Part shown: positions 9,616 to 19,917 of the stretch, piece by piece
Position numbering within the stretch: position 1 is the stretch's first letter
Layout of the letters: each line of letters begins with the position of its first letter
Assembly: GCF_001424045.1 (NCBI RefSeq)
Contig: NZ_LMQB01000027.1
Coordinates: 277,685 to 341,684, forward strand
Direction of reading: 5' to 3'
DNA from: Rhizobium sp. Leaf371
GTDB taxonomy: Bacteria > Pseudomonadota > Alphaproteobacteria > Rhizobiales > Rhizobiaceae
Length of the DNA: 64,000 bases
Program-made: the position numbers and the translations under genes
The notes under the pieces: generated by a model
Told to the model about the DNA's origin: nothing
Seen by the model: the letters and a program-made list of their open reading frames with translations, nothing else
Database searches by the model: none

Positions 9616-11612
9616 CAGAAGGAGCTCCCGAGCATCATCCAGGTAACGAGCGCGGCGATGCCGATCAGCATCACGAACGCATAGTGATAGAGGTAACCGG
9701 TCTGCAGGCGCACGACGCCGCGCGTGACGTCCATGACCCGGGCGGCAACGCCGTTCGGACCGAAGCCGTCGATGACGCGCCCGTCACCTTCCTTCCAGAG
9801 GAAGGTGCCGATGCGCTTGGCGGGACGCACGAACAGGAAGTCGTAGAGCTCGTCGAAGTACCACTTGTTCAAGAGGAACTGGTAGAGGCCGCGATGCTGG
9901 CGCGCCAGCGCCTTCGGCGTTTCCGGAGACTTGATGTAGAAGTACCAGGCCGTGACGAAGCCGAGCACCATGGCGATGAACGGGCTGAGCGCGACCAGCG
10001 CCGGAACATGGTGAAACTCGTCCAGCAGCTCGTTTTCGGCCGAGGTGAACAGCGCACCCTGCCAGAACTCGGCATATTCGTGGCCGTAGAAATAGCCCTC
10101 GCCGAGGACGCCGGCGACGACGGCGCCGAAGCCGAGCACGAAGAGCGGCACGAGCATGACCATCGGCGATTCATGCACGTGATGCATGACCTCGTGGCTC
10201 GCCCGCGGCTTGCCGAAGAAGGTCAGGAACATCAGTCGCCAGGAATAGAAGCTCGTGAACAGCGCGGCGATGACCAGCAGCGTGAAAGCGAAGCCCGCGA
10301 GCGGCGAGTGCGATGCGTAGGTCGCCTCGATGATCACGTCCTTGGAGAAGAAGCCGGCAAAGCCGATGGGCGTGAAGGGAATGCCGACGCCGGTGATGGC
10401 GAGCGTGCCGATCAGCATCATCGCAAAGGTGATCTTGATGTGCGGGCGCAGGCCGCCCATGTGGCGCATGTCCTGCTCGCCATCGACGGAGTGGATGACC
10501 GAACCGGCGCACAGGAACAGGAGTGCCTTGAAGAAGGCGTGCGTGAAGAGGTGGAACACGGCCGCGCCATAGGCGCCGACGCCGAGTGCGACGAACATGT
10601 AGCCGAGCTGCGAACAGGTCGAATAGGCGATGACGCGCTTGATGTCGTTCTGCACGAGACCGACGGTCGCCGCGAAGAAGGCGGTGATCGCACCGATCAG
10701 GGTCACCACCGTCAACGCGGTCGGCGACAGCTCGAACACCGGCGACATGCGGGCGACGAGGAAGACGCCGGCCGTGACCATGGTCGCGGCATGGATGAGC
10801 GCGGAGACCGGGGTCGGGCCTTCCATCGCGTCCGGCAGCCAGGTGTGCAGCAGGAACTGTGCCGACTTGCCCATGGCGCCCATGAAGAGCAGCAGCGCGA
10901 CGCCGGTGACGGCATCGGCGCGATCGAGATGCATGCCGAACAGGGTGATGACGGGCTCGGCGGCGTTGGCGGCACCCTCCGTCGGGAGATAGGTCGCGGC
11001 CGTCGCGAAGATCGTCTCGAACGAGATCGAGCCGAAGAGGACGAAGACGCCGAAGATGCCGAGCGCGAAGCCGAAGTCGCCGACGCGGTTGACGATGAAC
11101 GCCTTCATGGCTGCGGCGCTGGCAGACGGCTTCTTGTACCAGAAGCCGATCAGCAGATAGGAGGCAAGACCGACGCCTTCCCAGCCGAAGAACATCTGCA
11201 GCAGGTTGTCAGAGGTCACCAGCATGAGCATGGCGAAGGTGAACAGCGAGAGATAGGCGAAGAAGCGCGGGCGATGCGGATCGTGGTGCATGTAGCCGAT
11301 CGAGTACAGGTGCACGAGGAACGACACCGTGTTGACGACCACGAACATGACGGCCGTCAGCGTATCGACGCGGAAGGCCCACTCGGCATCGAAGTTGCCG
11401 GTCTGGATCCAGCGCATGACGGAGACGCGGATCATTTCCGTTTCGCCGAGGCCGACATGGACGAAGACGACCCAGGACAGCACGGCCACGACGGCCATCA
11501 GGCCCGTCGTCACGTATTCCGAGGCTTTCGCACCGATCTTCGAGCCGAACAGGCCGGCGATCAGGAAGCCGATGAGCGGCAGGAAGACGACCGCTTTGAT
11601 GATGGTATCCAT
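9615..11612 (-). CDS. nuoL: NADH-quinone oxidoreductase subunit L
   Basis: This is the distal antiporter-like subunit of complex I, 665 residues. It has about 14 channel TM segments, then the long lateral helix and a final TM anchor near the C-terminus (residues about 635-660), as in E. coli NuoL. Recognisable segments include [38 protein letters not shown] and [16 protein letters not shown]. It starts 6 bases downstream of the nuoK stop and overlaps nuoM by one base. Confidence 0.97.
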   Translation of the reverse strand: MDTIIKAVVFLPLIGFLIAGLFGSKIGAKASEYVTTGLMAVVAVLSWVVFVHVGLGETEMIRVSVMRWIQTGNFDAEWAFRVDTLTAVMFVVVNTVSFLVHLYSIGYMHHDPHRPRFFAYLSLFTFAMLMLVTSDNLLQMFFGWEGVGLASYLLIGFWYKKPSASAAAMKAFIVNRVGDFGFALGIFGVFVLFGSISFETIFATAATYLPTEGAANAAEPVITLFGMHLDRADAVTGVALLLFMGAMGKSAQFLLHTWLPDAMEGPTPVSALIHAATMVTAGVFLVARMSPVFELSPTALTVVTLIGAITAFFAATVGLVQNDIKRVIAYSTCSQLGYMFVALGVGAYGAAVFHLFTHAFFKALLFLCAGSVIHSVDGEQDMRHMGGLRPHIKITFAMMLIGTLAITGVGIPFTPIGFAGFFSKDVIIEATYASHSPLAGFAFTLLVIAALFTSFYSWRLMFLTFFGKPRASHEVMHHVHESPMVMLVPLFVLGFGAVVAGVLGEGYFYGHEYAEFWQGALFTSAENELLDEFHHVPALVALSPFIAMVLGFVTAWYFYIKSPETPKALARQHRGLYQFLLNKWYFDELYDFLFVRPAKRIGTFLWKEGDGRVIDGFGPNGVAARVMDVTRGVVRLQTGYLYHYAFVMLIGIAALVTWMMLGSSF

Positions 11613-11618
11613 GGCCGA

Positions 11619-11927
11619 TCAGCCCTTCATCATGTTGACGTCTTCGACCGCGATGGAGCCGCGGTTACGATAGAAGACGACGAGAATTGCAAGACCGATG
11701 GCAGCTTCCGCCGCCGCGACCGTCAGGATGAACAGCGCGAACACCTGGCCGGTGATGTCGTTGAGGAACGACGAGAAGGCGACCATGTTGATGTTGACCG
11801 CGAGCAGGATGAGCTCCACCGACATCAGGATGACGATGATGTTCTTGCGGTTGAGGAAGATGCCGAAGACGCCCAGCGTGAACAGGATGGCGCTGACGGT
11901 CAGATAGTGGGAAATGCCGATTTCCAT
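11619..11927 (-). CDS. nuoK: NADH-quinone oxidoreductase subunit K
   Basis: This small membrane subunit of complex I has 102 residues and three TM segments, the standard size. TM2 contains the conserved glutamate in [13 protein letters not shown] (E38), and TM3 has the second one in [12 protein letters not shown] (E74). The ATG at 11927 begins [16 protein letters not shown]. It lies between nuoJ (29 bases upstream) and nuoL (6 bases downstream). Confidence 0.97.
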   Translation of the reverse strand: MEIGISHYLTVSAILFTLGVFGIFLNRKNIIVILMSVELILLAVNINMVAFSSFLNDITGQVFALFILTVAAAEAAIGLAILVVFYRNRGSIAVEDVNMMKG

Positions 11928-11956
11928 GATGTCGTGTCCTTGACCTTCAGTACCGC

Positions 11957-12571
11957 CTAGAGCCCCTGCCCCGGCTTGACCTTCACCACCTCGACGGCGG
12001 TGGCGGGCACGCGGGCGACCTGCTCGGAAATATTCTGACGCTTGATGTTGGGGCGATGGCGCAGCGTGAGCACGATCGCGCCGATCATGGCGACGAACAG
12101 CACGAGGCCGGCGATCTGGAAGTAGTAGATGTAGTGGGTGTAGATGACGTCGCCGAGGGCGGCGGTATTGGTCCGGTCCGTCACGGCCGGGATCGGCATC
12201 GATACGGTCTTGGCGATTTCCGGCGAGAAGGTGCTGCCGGCCACGACGATGATCAGCTCGGCCGCAAGGATCAAGCCGACCAGGGCGCCCACCGGCGCAT
12301 AGTCGAGCACGCCCGAGCGCAGCTGGTTGAAGTCGATGTCGAGCATCATCACGACGAAGAGGAAGAGAACCGCAACGGCGCCGATATAGACGACCAGCAG
12401 GATCATCGCGAGGAACTCGGCTCCCGTCAGCAGGAAGAGACCCGCCGAATTGAAGAAGCACAGGATGAGGAACAGGACCGAATAGACCGGGTTCCTGGCC
12501 GAGATCACCATGAACGCCGATGCGACGGCGATGAAGGCGAAGAGATAGAAGAATAGAGTCTGCAGACCCAT
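11957..12571 (-). CDS. nuoJ: NADH-quinone oxidoreductase subunit J
   Basis: This complex I membrane subunit has 204 residues and five TM segments. Conserved portions are [20 protein letters not shown] and [21 protein letters not shown]. The ATG at 12571 ([13 protein letters not shown]) is chosen because similarity begins there; the frame stays open for 29 codons upstream but reads as non-conserved leader. The 145-base gap to nuoI is longer than most in this operon. The C-terminal 35 residues are polar and variable, as usual for NuoJ. Confidence 0.96.
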   Translation of the reverse strand: MGLQTLFFYLFAFIAVASAFMVISARNPVYSVLFLILCFFNSAGLFLLTGAEFLAMILLVVYIGAVAVLFLFVVMMLDIDFNQLRSGVLDYAPVGALVGLILAAELIIVVAGSTFSPEIAKTVSMPIPAVTDRTNTAALGDVIYTHYIYYFQIAGLVLFVAMIGAIVLTLRHRPNIKRQNISEQVARVPATAVEVVKVKPGQGL

Positions 12572-12715
12572 GACCGGTGCCTTTTTCGTCTTCCCTGGAA
12601 CGATGTGCCTTTGCGCAGACCGTTCCTGGCCGACCGGAGAGGTCCGGTCGACACCCAAATTTCCAGTGTCTCGCCGCCCGGGCGGGCGACGCTTCGCGAA
12701 AGCGGCGCCGCAGCC

Positions 12716-13210
12716 TTACCGGTACGGCGAGTCCATGCCGATGTTGCGGGCGATTTCGCGCTCCCAACGGTCGCCGTTCGAAAGAAGGCGTTCCTTGTCG
12801 TAGTAGAGCTCTTCGCGCGTCTCGGTGGCGAATTCGAAGTTCGGCCCTTCGACGATGGCGTCGACCGGGCAGGCTTCCTGGCAGAAGCCGCAATAGATGC
12901 ACTTCACCATGTCGATGTCGTAGCGCACCGTGCGGCGGGTGCCATCATTGCGGCGCGGACCGGCTTCGATGGTGATGGCCTGGGCGGGACAGATCGCCTC
13001 GCACAGCTTGCAGGCGATGCAGCGCTCTTCGCCGTTGGGATAACGACGCAGCGCATGCTCGCCGCGGAAACGCGGGCTGATCGGGCCTTTCTCGAACGGA
13101 TAGTTCAGCGTCGCCTTCGGCGCGAAGAAATAGCGCATCGACAGGAAGAACGCGCCGACGAACTCCTTGAGGAACAGCGATCTGACGGCTTGCGAAATGG
13201 CGGCCATCAT
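12716..13210 (-). CDS. nuoI: NADH-quinone oxidoreductase subunit I
   Basis: This is the ferredoxin-like complex I subunit carrying clusters N6a and N6b, 163-164 residues. Two CxxCxxCxxxCP motifs are present, [12 protein letters not shown] and [12 protein letters not shown]. An amphipathic N-terminal stretch ([15 protein letters not shown]) docks it to the membrane arm. Two ATG codons are adjacent. The GGAGG ribosome site lies 3 bases before the first and 6 before the second, so the true start may be 13207. Confidence 0.97.
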   Translation of the reverse strand: MMAAISQAVRSLFLKEFVGAFFLSMRYFFAPKATLNYPFEKGPISPRFRGEHALRRYPNGEERCIACKLCEAICPAQAITIEAGPRRNDGTRRTVRYDIDMVKCIYCGFCQEACPVDAIVEGPNFEFATETREELYYDKERLLSNGDRWEREIARNIGMDSPYR

Positions 13211-13271
13211 TTACCTCCGAATGAGCTGGCCTGCGGAACGCCAGCGACTGTCGCGAAGCTGCGAACGGGCA

Positions 13272-14315
13272 TCAGGCCCATCCGCCGAGCTTCAGCGTGA
13301 TTGCAACGATAAAGACCATGACGAGCGACAGGGGAAGGAAGACCTTCCAGCCGAGACGCATCAGCTGGTCGTAGCGGTAGCGCGGCACGAAGGCCTTGAC
13401 CATCGCGAACATGAAGAACACCAGCGACGCCTTCAGCACGAACCAGATGATTCCGGGAACCCAGTTGAGGAACCAGACGTCCACCGGAGGCAGCCAGCCG
13501 CCGAGGAAGAGGATCGTGGTGAGCGCGCACATCAGGCAGATGGCGGCGTATTCGCCGAGCATGAACATCATGTACGGGGTCGAGCCGTATTCGACCATGA
13601 AGCCGGCGACGAGTTCCGACTCGGCCTCGACCAAGTCAAAGGGCGGCCGGTTCGTTTCGGCCAGCGCCGAGATGAAGAACACGATGAACATCGGGAAGAG
13701 CGGCAGCCAGTACCAGTCGAGGAAGGAGCCCGGCAGGCCCATCATCGTGCCAAGACCGTCCCGCTGCGAGTTGACGATGTCGGTGAGGTTCAACGAGCCG
13801 ACGCAGAGCAGGACGGTGACGATGACGAAGCCGATCGAGACTTCGTAGGAAACCATCTGTGCCGCCGAGCGCAGGGCCGACAGGAAGGGATACTTCGAGT
13901 TCGACGCCCAGCCGCCCATGATGACGCCGTAGACTTCGAGCGACGAAATGGCGAGGACATAGAGGATGCCGACATTGATGTTCGCCATCACCCAGTTGTC
14001 GTTCAGCGGAACGACGGCCCAGGCGGCCAGTGCCAACGTCACCGACACCAGCGGTGCGAGCAGGAAGAGAACCTTGTTCGCGCCGGCGGGAATGACCGGC
14101 TCCTTGACGACGAACTTCAAAAGATCGGCGAAGGACTGGAAAAGGCCGAAGGGACCCACCACGTTGGGTCCACGGCGCAGCTGCACCGCTGCCCAGATCT
14201 TGCGGTCAGCCAGCAGGATATAGGCGATGAAGATCAGGAGAGCGACCAGCAGCAGAAGCGACTGGCCGATCATGATGGCCGCCGGCCAGACATAGGTCGA
14301 AAGAAAACCGTCCAT
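13272..14315 (-). CDS. nuoH: NADH-quinone oxidoreductase subunit H
   Basis: This membrane subunit links the complex I hydrophilic arm to the pumps and forms much of the quinone tunnel. It has 347 residues and about eight TM segments. Diagnostic stretches are [21 protein letters not shown] near residue 55, the acidic loop [22 protein letters not shown], and [17 protein letters not shown] near the C-terminus. It lies between nuoG and nuoI with short gaps on both sides. Confidence 0.97.
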   Translation of the reverse strand: MDGFLSTYVWPAAIMIGQSLLLLVALLIFIAYILLADRKIWAAVQLRRGPNVVGPFGLFQSFADLLKFVVKEPVIPAGANKVLFLLAPLVSVTLALAAWAVVPLNDNWVMANINVGILYVLAISSLEVYGVIMGGWASNSKYPFLSALRSAAQMVSYEVSIGFVIVTVLLCVGSLNLTDIVNSQRDGLGTMMGLPGSFLDWYWLPLFPMFIVFFISALAETNRPPFDLVEAESELVAGFMVEYGSTPYMMFMLGEYAAICLMCALTTILFLGGWLPPVDVWFLNWVPGIIWFVLKASLVFFMFAMVKAFVPRYRYDQLMRLGWKVFLPLSLVMVFIVAITLKLGGWA

Positions 14316-14335
14316 GGTGCCTTATTCTCCCGCGC

Positions 14336-16417
14336 TCATTCCGCTGCCGCTTTGAAATTATTGCGAGCCAGCGCCGAACATTCGGCCATGACTGCGGAAG
14401 CGCGCGCTATCGGGTTCGTCAAATAGAAGTCTTTCACCGGAGACGCAAACGCGGATTTGGTCATCTCACCGGCTTTTTGTGCAAGTGCGGCAATTTCGCC
14501 GTCGACGGCCCCGGCGATCGTGTCGACCGCACCGAAATGCGGATAGTCCGCCACCAGCTTGCGGCGCAGCTCCGAAAGCGAGTCGAAGGGCAGCTTCTTG
14601 CCGAGCACGTCGGACAGAGCCCGCAGGATCGCCCAGTCTTCGCGGGCCTCGCCCGGCGCGAAGCCGGCACGGTTGCCCATCTGGACGCGGCCTTCGGTGT
14701 TGACCCAGATGCCCGACTTCTCGGTGTAGGTCGCGCCGGGAAGGATGACGTCGGCGCCATGGGCGCCGTTGTCGCCGTGCGAACCGATATAGACCGTGAA
14801 GCCGCTCGTGCGGGCGGCAAGGTCGATTTCATCCGCGCCGAGCAGGAAGAGCACGTCCGTGCCCGTCACCATGTCCTGCGCCGTCTTGCCGTTGGCGCCC
14901 GGTACGAAGCCGAGGTCGAGACCGCCGACGCGGGCCGCGGCCGTGTGGAGGACGGCAAAACCGTTCCAGCCGTCCGACACCGCGCCGATCGCGCCGGCGA
15001 GCTTGGCGGCGGAAGCGAGAACAGACGCACCGCCCTCGCCGATCAGGGCGCCCTGCCCCATGAGGATCATCGGACGCTCGGCCTTGGTCAGCACCTCGTA
15101 GAAGCTGCCGCGGCCGGCCAGGAGTTCGCCGAGCGTGTCGGTCCCGGCGCCGAGATAATCGTAGGAATAGCGCAGTTCGGCCGCTTCGCCGATCACGCCG
15201 ATCGGGAACGTTCCCATGCGGAAGCGCTTGCGGATGCGGGCGTTGAGCACCGAGGCCTCGAAGCGCGGATTGGCACCGATGATCAGCAAAGCATCCGCGT
15301 TTTCAATGCCCTGAATGGTGGGATTGAAGAGATAGCTCGAACGTCCGAGCGACGGATCGAGCGCTGCGCCGTCCTGGCGACAATCGATGTTTGTCGAACC
15401 GAGCGCCGTCATCAGGCCCTTCAGCGCATACATTTCCTCGACGGAGGCAAGGTCGCCGGCAATCGCGCCGATGCGATCGCCGCCGGTCTTCGACACGGCG
15501 GCCTTGATCGCGGCGAAGGCTTCGCCCCAGCTTGCGGGCTGCAACCGGCCGTCCTTCTTCACATACGGGCGATCCAGACGCTGCGTCTTCAGGCCGTCCC
15601 AGATGAAGCGGGTCTTGTCGGAGATCCACTCTTCGTTGATCTCTTCATTGATGCGCGGCATGACGCGCATGACTTCGCGGCCGCGCGTGTCGACCCGGAT
15701 GGCGGAGCCGACGGCATCCATGACATCCACCGATTCGGTCTTGCCGAGTTCCCACGGGCGCGCATTGAACGCATAGGGCTTGGAGGTCAGCGCGCCGACC
15801 GGGCAGAGGTCGACCACATTGCCCTGAAGCTCGGACGTCATCGCCTGTTCGAGGTAGGTCGTGATCTCGGCATCCTCGCCGCGACCGATCAGGCCGAGTT
15901 CGGCAATGCCGGCGACTTCGGTTGTGAAGCGAACGCAGCGCGTGCAGTGGATGCAGCGGTTCATCACCGTCTTCACCAGCGGGCCGATATACTTGTCCTC
16001 GACCGCACGCTTGTTCTCGTTATAGCGGGTCGAATCGACGCCGAAGGCCATGGCCTGGTCCTGAAGGTCGCATTCGCCGCCCTGGTCGCAGATCGGGCAG
16101 TCCAGCGGATGGTTGATCAGCAGGAATTCCATGACGCCCTCGCGCGCCTTCTTGACCATCGGCGTGGTCGTGAAGACTTCCGGCGTCTCGCCGTTCGGGC
16201 CGGGGCGAAGATCGCGCACGCCCATGGCGCAGGATGCCGCCGGCTTCGGCGGGCCACCCTTCACCTCGATCAGACACATGCGACAATTGCCGGCAACCGA
16301 CAGCCGCTCGTGGAAACAAAAGCGCGGAACCTCGGCGCCGGCTTCCTCGCATGCCTGAAGCAGCGTGAAATGATCCGGGACTTCGATCTCTTTTCCGTCG
16401 ACTTTCAGCTTTGCCAT
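14336..16417 (-). CDS. nuoG: NADH-quinone oxidoreductase subunit G
   Basis: This is the largest hydrophilic complex I subunit, 693 residues. The N-terminal 2Fe-2S domain has cysteines in RFCFHERLSVAGNCRMCLIE and AASC. The His/Cys-ligated N5 motif HPLDCPICDQGGECDLQ and the 4Fe-4S motif CIHCTRCVRF follow. A degenerate molybdopterin oxidoreductase-like domain fills the rest. The ATG at 16417 begins MAKLKVDGKEIEVPD; the upstream open frame is not conserved. The 145-base leader carries two GC-rich hairpins. Confidence 0.97.
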   Translation of the reverse strand: MAKLKVDGKEIEVPDHFTLLQACEEAGAEVPRFCFHERLSVAGNCRMCLIEVKGGPPKPAASCAMGVRDLRPGPNGETPEVFTTTPMVKKAREGVMEFLLINHPLDCPICDQGGECDLQDQAMAFGVDSTRYNENKRAVEDKYIGPLVKTVMNRCIHCTRCVRFTTEVAGIAELGLIGRGEDAEITTYLEQAMTSELQGNVVDLCPVGALTSKPYAFNARPWELGKTESVDVMDAVGSAIRVDTRGREVMRVMPRINEEINEEWISDKTRFIWDGLKTQRLDRPYVKKDGRLQPASWGEAFAAIKAAVSKTGGDRIGAIAGDLASVEEMYALKGLMTALGSTNIDCRQDGAALDPSLGRSSYLFNPTIQGIENADALLIIGANPRFEASVLNARIRKRFRMGTFPIGVIGEAAELRYSYDYLGAGTDTLGELLAGRGSFYEVLTKAERPMILMGQGALIGEGGASVLASAAKLAGAIGAVSDGWNGFAVLHTAAARVGGLDLGFVPGANGKTAQDMVTGTDVLFLLGADEIDLAARTSGFTVYIGSHGDNGAHGADVILPGATYTEKSGIWVNTEGRVQMGNRAGFAPGEAREDWAILRALSDVLGKKLPFDSLSELRRKLVADYPHFGAVDTIAGAVDGEIAALAQKAGEMTKSAFASPVKDFYLTNPIARASAVMAECSALARNNFKAAAE

Positions 16418-16475
16418 CTTCGCACTCAATCCTGTCCTCTTCCGCCGGTCTTCAAGCGACGGATCGATCGTCAAA

Positions 16476-16515
16476 GGGCCTCTGCGGCCCTGTCTGTCCC
16501 GAGGCCAGCGGCCTC
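16476..16515 (-). promoter_or_regulatory. Two tandem GC hairpins in the nuoG leader
   Basis: GGGCC/GGCCC (16476-16490, 5-base spacer) and GAGGCC/GGCCTC (16501-16515, 3-base spacer) lie side by side in the gap before nuoG. Neither has a T run, so they look like mRNA stability or processing elements rather than terminators. Confidence 0.4.
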
Positions 16516-16562
16516 GATCGTTCCTGTGGGGCCGGAGGCACCCGAAGCGTCGGCGCAGGCGC

Positions 16563-17300
16563 TCAGCCCTTGGCGAGCACCTTGGCCTGTTCGACCCAGC
16601 GGTCCCGCACGATGCGACCGCTGACGTTCAGTTCCCGGTCAAACCGGGCAATATCGTTTTCGTCCCAGGCCGCAATCTCGCTGAAACGCGTGATCTCGAA
16701 GCTCTTCAGGACCTGCTCCAGCTTCGGACCGATGCCCGAAATCTGCTTCAGGTCGTCGGCTGCCTTCCCGCGGCGCGCGCGCGCCGGCTTGGCGCCGCTG
16801 CTGTCCGGGCTGGCCTCCGCTTTCGGCGGCGATGCCTTGGCGATCGCGTCCGAGGCGCGGGCGATCACGGCAGCCGTCGCCTCGGCCGCGTCGACCGCCA
16901 TGTCCGCGACAGGCTCGGCCGCTGCCTTCGCCGTCCCGCGCGCAACGTCCGGTGCAGGCTGTGACGTCGCCGCTTTCCCTGCCGCCGGTTCCGCCGTGTC
17001 CGAAGGCGTTTTCCCCTGCCCTGCTTCCCGCTCTGCCTCGGCCGTGGCCGACGCCTTCTGCGCCGCTTCCATGAAGCCCTGCATAGCGCCGAGCATGAAA
17101 CCGGCGAAATGGCTTGCCATTCCGAAGCCCAGCGCCGCGGCAGCCGCGACGGAGGCCGTCGGGTTCTGCATCAACGGAGGCAAGGGCGGAGCGCCCTCTT
17201 TCGTCCAGCCGGCAAAGCCCGCTGGATCGCCGCTTGCCGACGAAGGATCCTGCGCATCTGCGAAACCGGCCTGCTCATCGTCCATCGGCGACTTCGTCAT
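16563..17300 (-). CDS. Complex I operon helix-hairpin-helix protein (function unknown)
   Basis: This 245-residue protein is encoded 4 bases downstream of the nuoF stop, behind a GGAG site. It has three parts. A short N-terminus leads to one hydrophobic segment (about residues 50-75, ASVAAAAALGFGMASHFAGF). A long Ala/Glu/Pro/Lys linker is low in complexity. A conserved C-terminal module (about 185-245) contains LKQISGIGPKLEQVLKSFEI, a helix-hairpin-helix of the kind found at the end of some NuoE-like and nucleic-acid-binding proteins. Rhizobiaceae often carry such a gene here, sometimes labelled a NADH dehydrogenase-related protein. No Fe-S ligands are visible, so an accessory or assembly role is only inferred. 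Confidence 0.85.
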   Translation of the reverse strand: MTKSPMDDEQAGFADAQDPSSASGDPAGFAGWTKEGAPPLPPLMQNPTASVAAAAALGFGMASHFAGFMLGAMQGFMEAAQKASATAEAEREAGQGKTPSDTAEPAAGKAATSQPAPDVARGTAKAAAEPVADMAVDAAEATAAVIARASDAIAKASPPKAEASPDSSGAKPARARRGKAADDLKQISGIGPKLEQVLKSFEITRFSEIAAWDENDIARFDRELNVSGRIVRDRWVEQAKVLAKG

Positions 17301-17304
17301 GCTG

Positions 17305-18609
17305 TTACTCCGCGGCTTGGAGAACGGCTCCGTGAGAGGAGGCGTTCCGGGTGTATTCGTCGATCCGCGCTTCCATCTCGGGACGGAAGTTGCGGATCAG
17401 GCCCTGAATGGGCCAGGCGGCTGCGTCGCCGAGCGCGCAGATCGTGTGGCCTTCGACCTGCTTCGTCACGTCGAACAGCATGTCGATCTCGCGCTTCTGG
17501 GCGCGACCCTGCACCATGCGCTCCATGACGCGCATCATCCAGCCGGTGCCTTCGCGGCACGGCGTGCACTGGCCGCAGCTCTCGTGCTTGTAGAAGGCCG
17601 CAAGCCGCCAGATCGCCTTGATGATATCGGTCGAGCGATCCATGACGATGATCGCGGCGGTGCCGAACGACGACTTCACGTCGCGCATGCCATCGAAATC
17701 CATCGGCGCATCGATGATGTGCTCGGCCTTGACCACCGGGCAGGACGAGCCGCCCGGGATCACGGCCAGAAGATTGTCCCAGCCGCCGCGGATGCCGCCG
17801 CAATGGCGATCGATCATCTCGCGGAACGGCGTTCCCATCGCATCCTCGAAGGTGCACGGCTTGTTGACGTGGCCGGACACCATGAACAGCTTGGTACCGA
17901 CATTGTTCGGACGGCCGATGGACGAGAACCAACCGGCGCCGCGACGCAGGATCGTCGGGGCAACGGCGATCGATTCGACGTTGTTGACCGTCGTCGGGCA
18001 GCCATAGAGGCCCATGTTTGCCGGGAACGGCGGCTTCAGGCGCGGCTGGCCCTTCTTGCCTTCCAGACTTTCGAGCAGCGCGGTCTCCTCACCGCAGATA
18101 TAGGCACCGGCGCCATGGTGGACGAAGATCTCCATGTCCCAGCCGAGCTTGTTGTTCGCGCCGAGGAGGCCCGCATCGTAGCATTCGTCGATCGCGGCCT
18201 GCAGCGCTTCGCGTTCGCGCATATATTCGCCGCGGACGTAGATATAGGCGGCATGGGCGCCCATGGCGAAGCTCGCGATGACGCAGCCTTCGATCAGCGT
18301 GTGCGGATCGTGGCGCATGATATCGCGGTCCTTGCAGGTGCCGGGCTCCGATTCGTCGGCATTGACGACGAGATAGTGCGGACGACCGTCGCTTTCCTTC
18401 GGCATGAAGGACCATTTTAGACCGGTCGGGAAGCCGGCGCCGCCGCGTCCGCGCAGACCGGAGGCCTTCATCTCGTTGATGATCCAGTCGCGACCTTTTT
18501 CCAGGATCTGCTTGGTGCCGTCCCAGTGGCCGCGCGACATTGCGCCCTTCAGCGACTTGTCGTGAAGCCCGTAGAGATTGGTGAAGATGCGATCTTTATC
18601 GTCAAGCAT
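17305..18609 (-). CDS. nuoF: NADH-quinone oxidoreductase subunit F
   Basis: This is the flavoprotein of complex I that oxidises NADH, 434 residues. The glycine-rich FMN/NADH region [20 protein letters not shown] is near residue 60. Three ligands of the N3 4Fe-4S cluster lie in [12 protein letters not shown] near residue 350. The start [14 protein letters not shown] is the conserved family start, preceded by a GGAAG site. The AT-rich orphan frame ends only 13 bases upstream, an interruption of the usual nuoE-nuoF junction. Confidence 0.97.
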   Translation of the reverse strand: MLDDKDRIFTNLYGLHDKSLKGAMSRGHWDGTKQILEKGRDWIINEMKASGLRGRGGAGFPTGLKWSFMPKESDGRPHYLVVNADESEPGTCKDRDIMRHDPHTLIEGCVIASFAMGAHAAYIYVRGEYMREREALQAAIDECYDAGLLGANNKLGWDMEIFVHHGAGAYICGEETALLESLEGKKGQPRLKPPFPANMGLYGCPTTVNNVESIAVAPTILRRGAGWFSSIGRPNNVGTKLFMVSGHVNKPCTFEDAMGTPFREMIDRHCGGIRGGWDNLLAVIPGGSSCPVVKAEHIIDAPMDFDGMRDVKSSFGTAAIIVMDRSTDIIKAIWRLAAFYKHESCGQCTPCREGTGWMMRVMERMVQGRAQKREIDMLFDVTKQVEGHTICALGDAAAWPIQGLIRNFRPEMEARIDEYTRNASSHGAVLQAAE

Positions 18610-18622
18610 CAGAAACTTCCAT

Positions 18623-19042
18623 CTATTCGCCGCTTACCTCAAACAATGAGGATATGAGGTGCCTACCTTTATCGGTCAATCGAAAATTATGACCATCCGT
18701 AGGCGCCACGCATTCATACTTTAGGGCCGACTTCATTATCGCCAGATCAGGCCAGATTTCACCAGTTTTGAACAGTAATTTTTCATATGAAAACTTCGGC
18801 CCGAAAGTTTTTACATACGCCGCCAGGTACGATTTGGGCCGCGGGCCTGACCAATTGCTATCCACCTTGCCGGTTTGATAAACTAAAAGCTTCCGTGGCT
18901 GTTTGTAACTGAAAACTCTTCTGTTAACCGAAATACCGCTTTCAGCAGCATTTCCCGAACCCTGATATTGGCATTTCTGAAGGAAGGCTTCTAGATCAAC
19001 AATAAAGGAGCTGTGGCTTGGTCGCGAATTGAGGGCAGTCAC
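18623..19042 (-). CDS. AT-rich orphan protein inserted between nuoE and nuoF
   Basis: I do not recognise this 139-residue protein. It begins at a GTG whose first base lies one base beyond the nuoE stop (GTGA, 4-base overlap), so it would be translationally coupled to nuoE. It ends 13 bases before nuoF. The N-terminus reads as a helix ([12 protein letters not shown]). The centre is basic and aromatic ([12 protein letters not shown]), and the C-terminus [13 protein letters not shown] resembles the end of a winged-helix fold, a weak hint only. Composition is unlike the operon: bases 18721-18780 hold 26 G/C of 60. That points to recent acquisition. No ATG exists in the frame. Confidence 0.65.
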   Translation of the reverse strand: MTALNSRPSHSSFIVDLEAFLQKCQYQGSGNAAESGISVNRRVFSYKQPRKLLVYQTGKVDSNWSGPRPKSYLAAYVKTFGPKFSYEKLLFKTGEIWPDLAIMKSALKYECVAPTDGHNFRLTDKGRHLISSLFEVSGE

Positions 19043-19899
19043 TGCTTTTTCGCGTCGGTCTTTTCGCCGCCCTCCGGCGTATCGACGGTTGCGGCATCCT
19101 TGGTCTCGCCGCCTTCCGTCTTGGCGTTCGCCGCCGCTTCGCTTTTGGCGGTGGCCGGCGTCTTCATCGTCGGGTTGGTTTCGGCATCCGTGCTCTTCGG
19201 GCGGCCGGCTTCCGACGGGGGAACAGAAGCACCCTCTGCCGGTGCGGCCGGAGCCGGAGGCTCGGTCACCTGGTTGCGCTGCGGCGTCGGCTCTTCGGTC
19301 AGCGTCGTCAGACCGTCGATCGGTGCGGAGAAGATCCGGTCGATCTGCGGACCGGGAACGATTTCGGCGCCACGGCCTGCCTCGAAGGCATCGATGATCT
19401 CCTCCAGGCGCTCGACCGTGAGGTCCTCATAGCTGTCCTTGAAGATCATCACCATCGGTGCGTTGACGCAGGCGCCCTGACACTCGACCTCTTCCCACGA
19501 CAGCGTGCCGCTCTCGTTCTGGGTGAGCGGCTGGCCGTGGATCTTGCGCTTGCAGAGCGATATCAGCTCTTCCGAACCGCGCAGCATGCAGGGCGTCGTG
19601 CCGCAGACCTGGATATGGGCGCGCGTGCCGATCGGCTTCAGCTGGAACTGGGTGTAGAAGGTCGCGACCTCGAGAACGCGGATATACGGCATGTCGAGCA
19701 TGTCCGCGACGCTCTCGATCGCCGCCTTGGTGACCCATCCGTCCTGCTCCTGCGCCCGCATCAACAGCGGGATGACAGCGGACTGCTGGCGGCCTTCCGG
19801 GTACTTCCGGATCGTGGTCTGTGCCCAGGCAGCATTCGCATCGCTGAACGCGAACTGCTGCGGCTGGACGGCTTCATCGGCTAGTCGACGAACGGACAT
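19039..19899 (-). CDS. nuoE: NADH-quinone oxidoreductase subunit E with long C-terminal tail
   Basis: This is the thioredoxin-fold 2Fe-2S (N1a) subunit of complex I, 286 residues. Ligands are in QVCGTTPCMLRG and ECQGACVNAPM. The catalytic core ends near residue 175. The remaining roughly 110 residues are a low-complexity Ala/Pro/Glu/Thr/Lys tail, absent from E. coli NuoE but of a kind seen in rhizobial homologues. The start MSVRRLADEAVQPQQFAF is typical. The stop overlaps the GTG of the downstream orphan frame. Confidence 0.95.
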   Translation of the reverse strand: MSVRRLADEAVQPQQFAFSDANAAWAQTTIRKYPEGRQQSAVIPLLMRAQEQDGWVTKAAIESVADMLDMPYIRVLEVATFYTQFQLKPIGTRAHIQVCGTTPCMLRGSEELISLCKRKIHGQPLTQNESGTLSWEEVECQGACVNAPMVMIFKDSYEDLTVERLEEIIDAFEAGRGAEIVPGPQIDRIFSAPIDGLTTLTEEPTPQRNQVTEPPAPAAPAEGASVPPSEAGRPKSTDAETNPTMKTPATAKSEAAANAKTEGGETKDAATVDTPEGGEKTDAKKQ

Positions 19900-19917
19900 G
19901 TTTACCGCACCCTAACT

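Noticed and set aside
7027-9684. Very long plus-strand open frame (885 codons) across nuoN-nuoM
   Set aside because: It is antisense to two certain complex I genes, and its product is an Arg/His/Asp/Glu-rich string typical of reverse frames of GC-rich genes.
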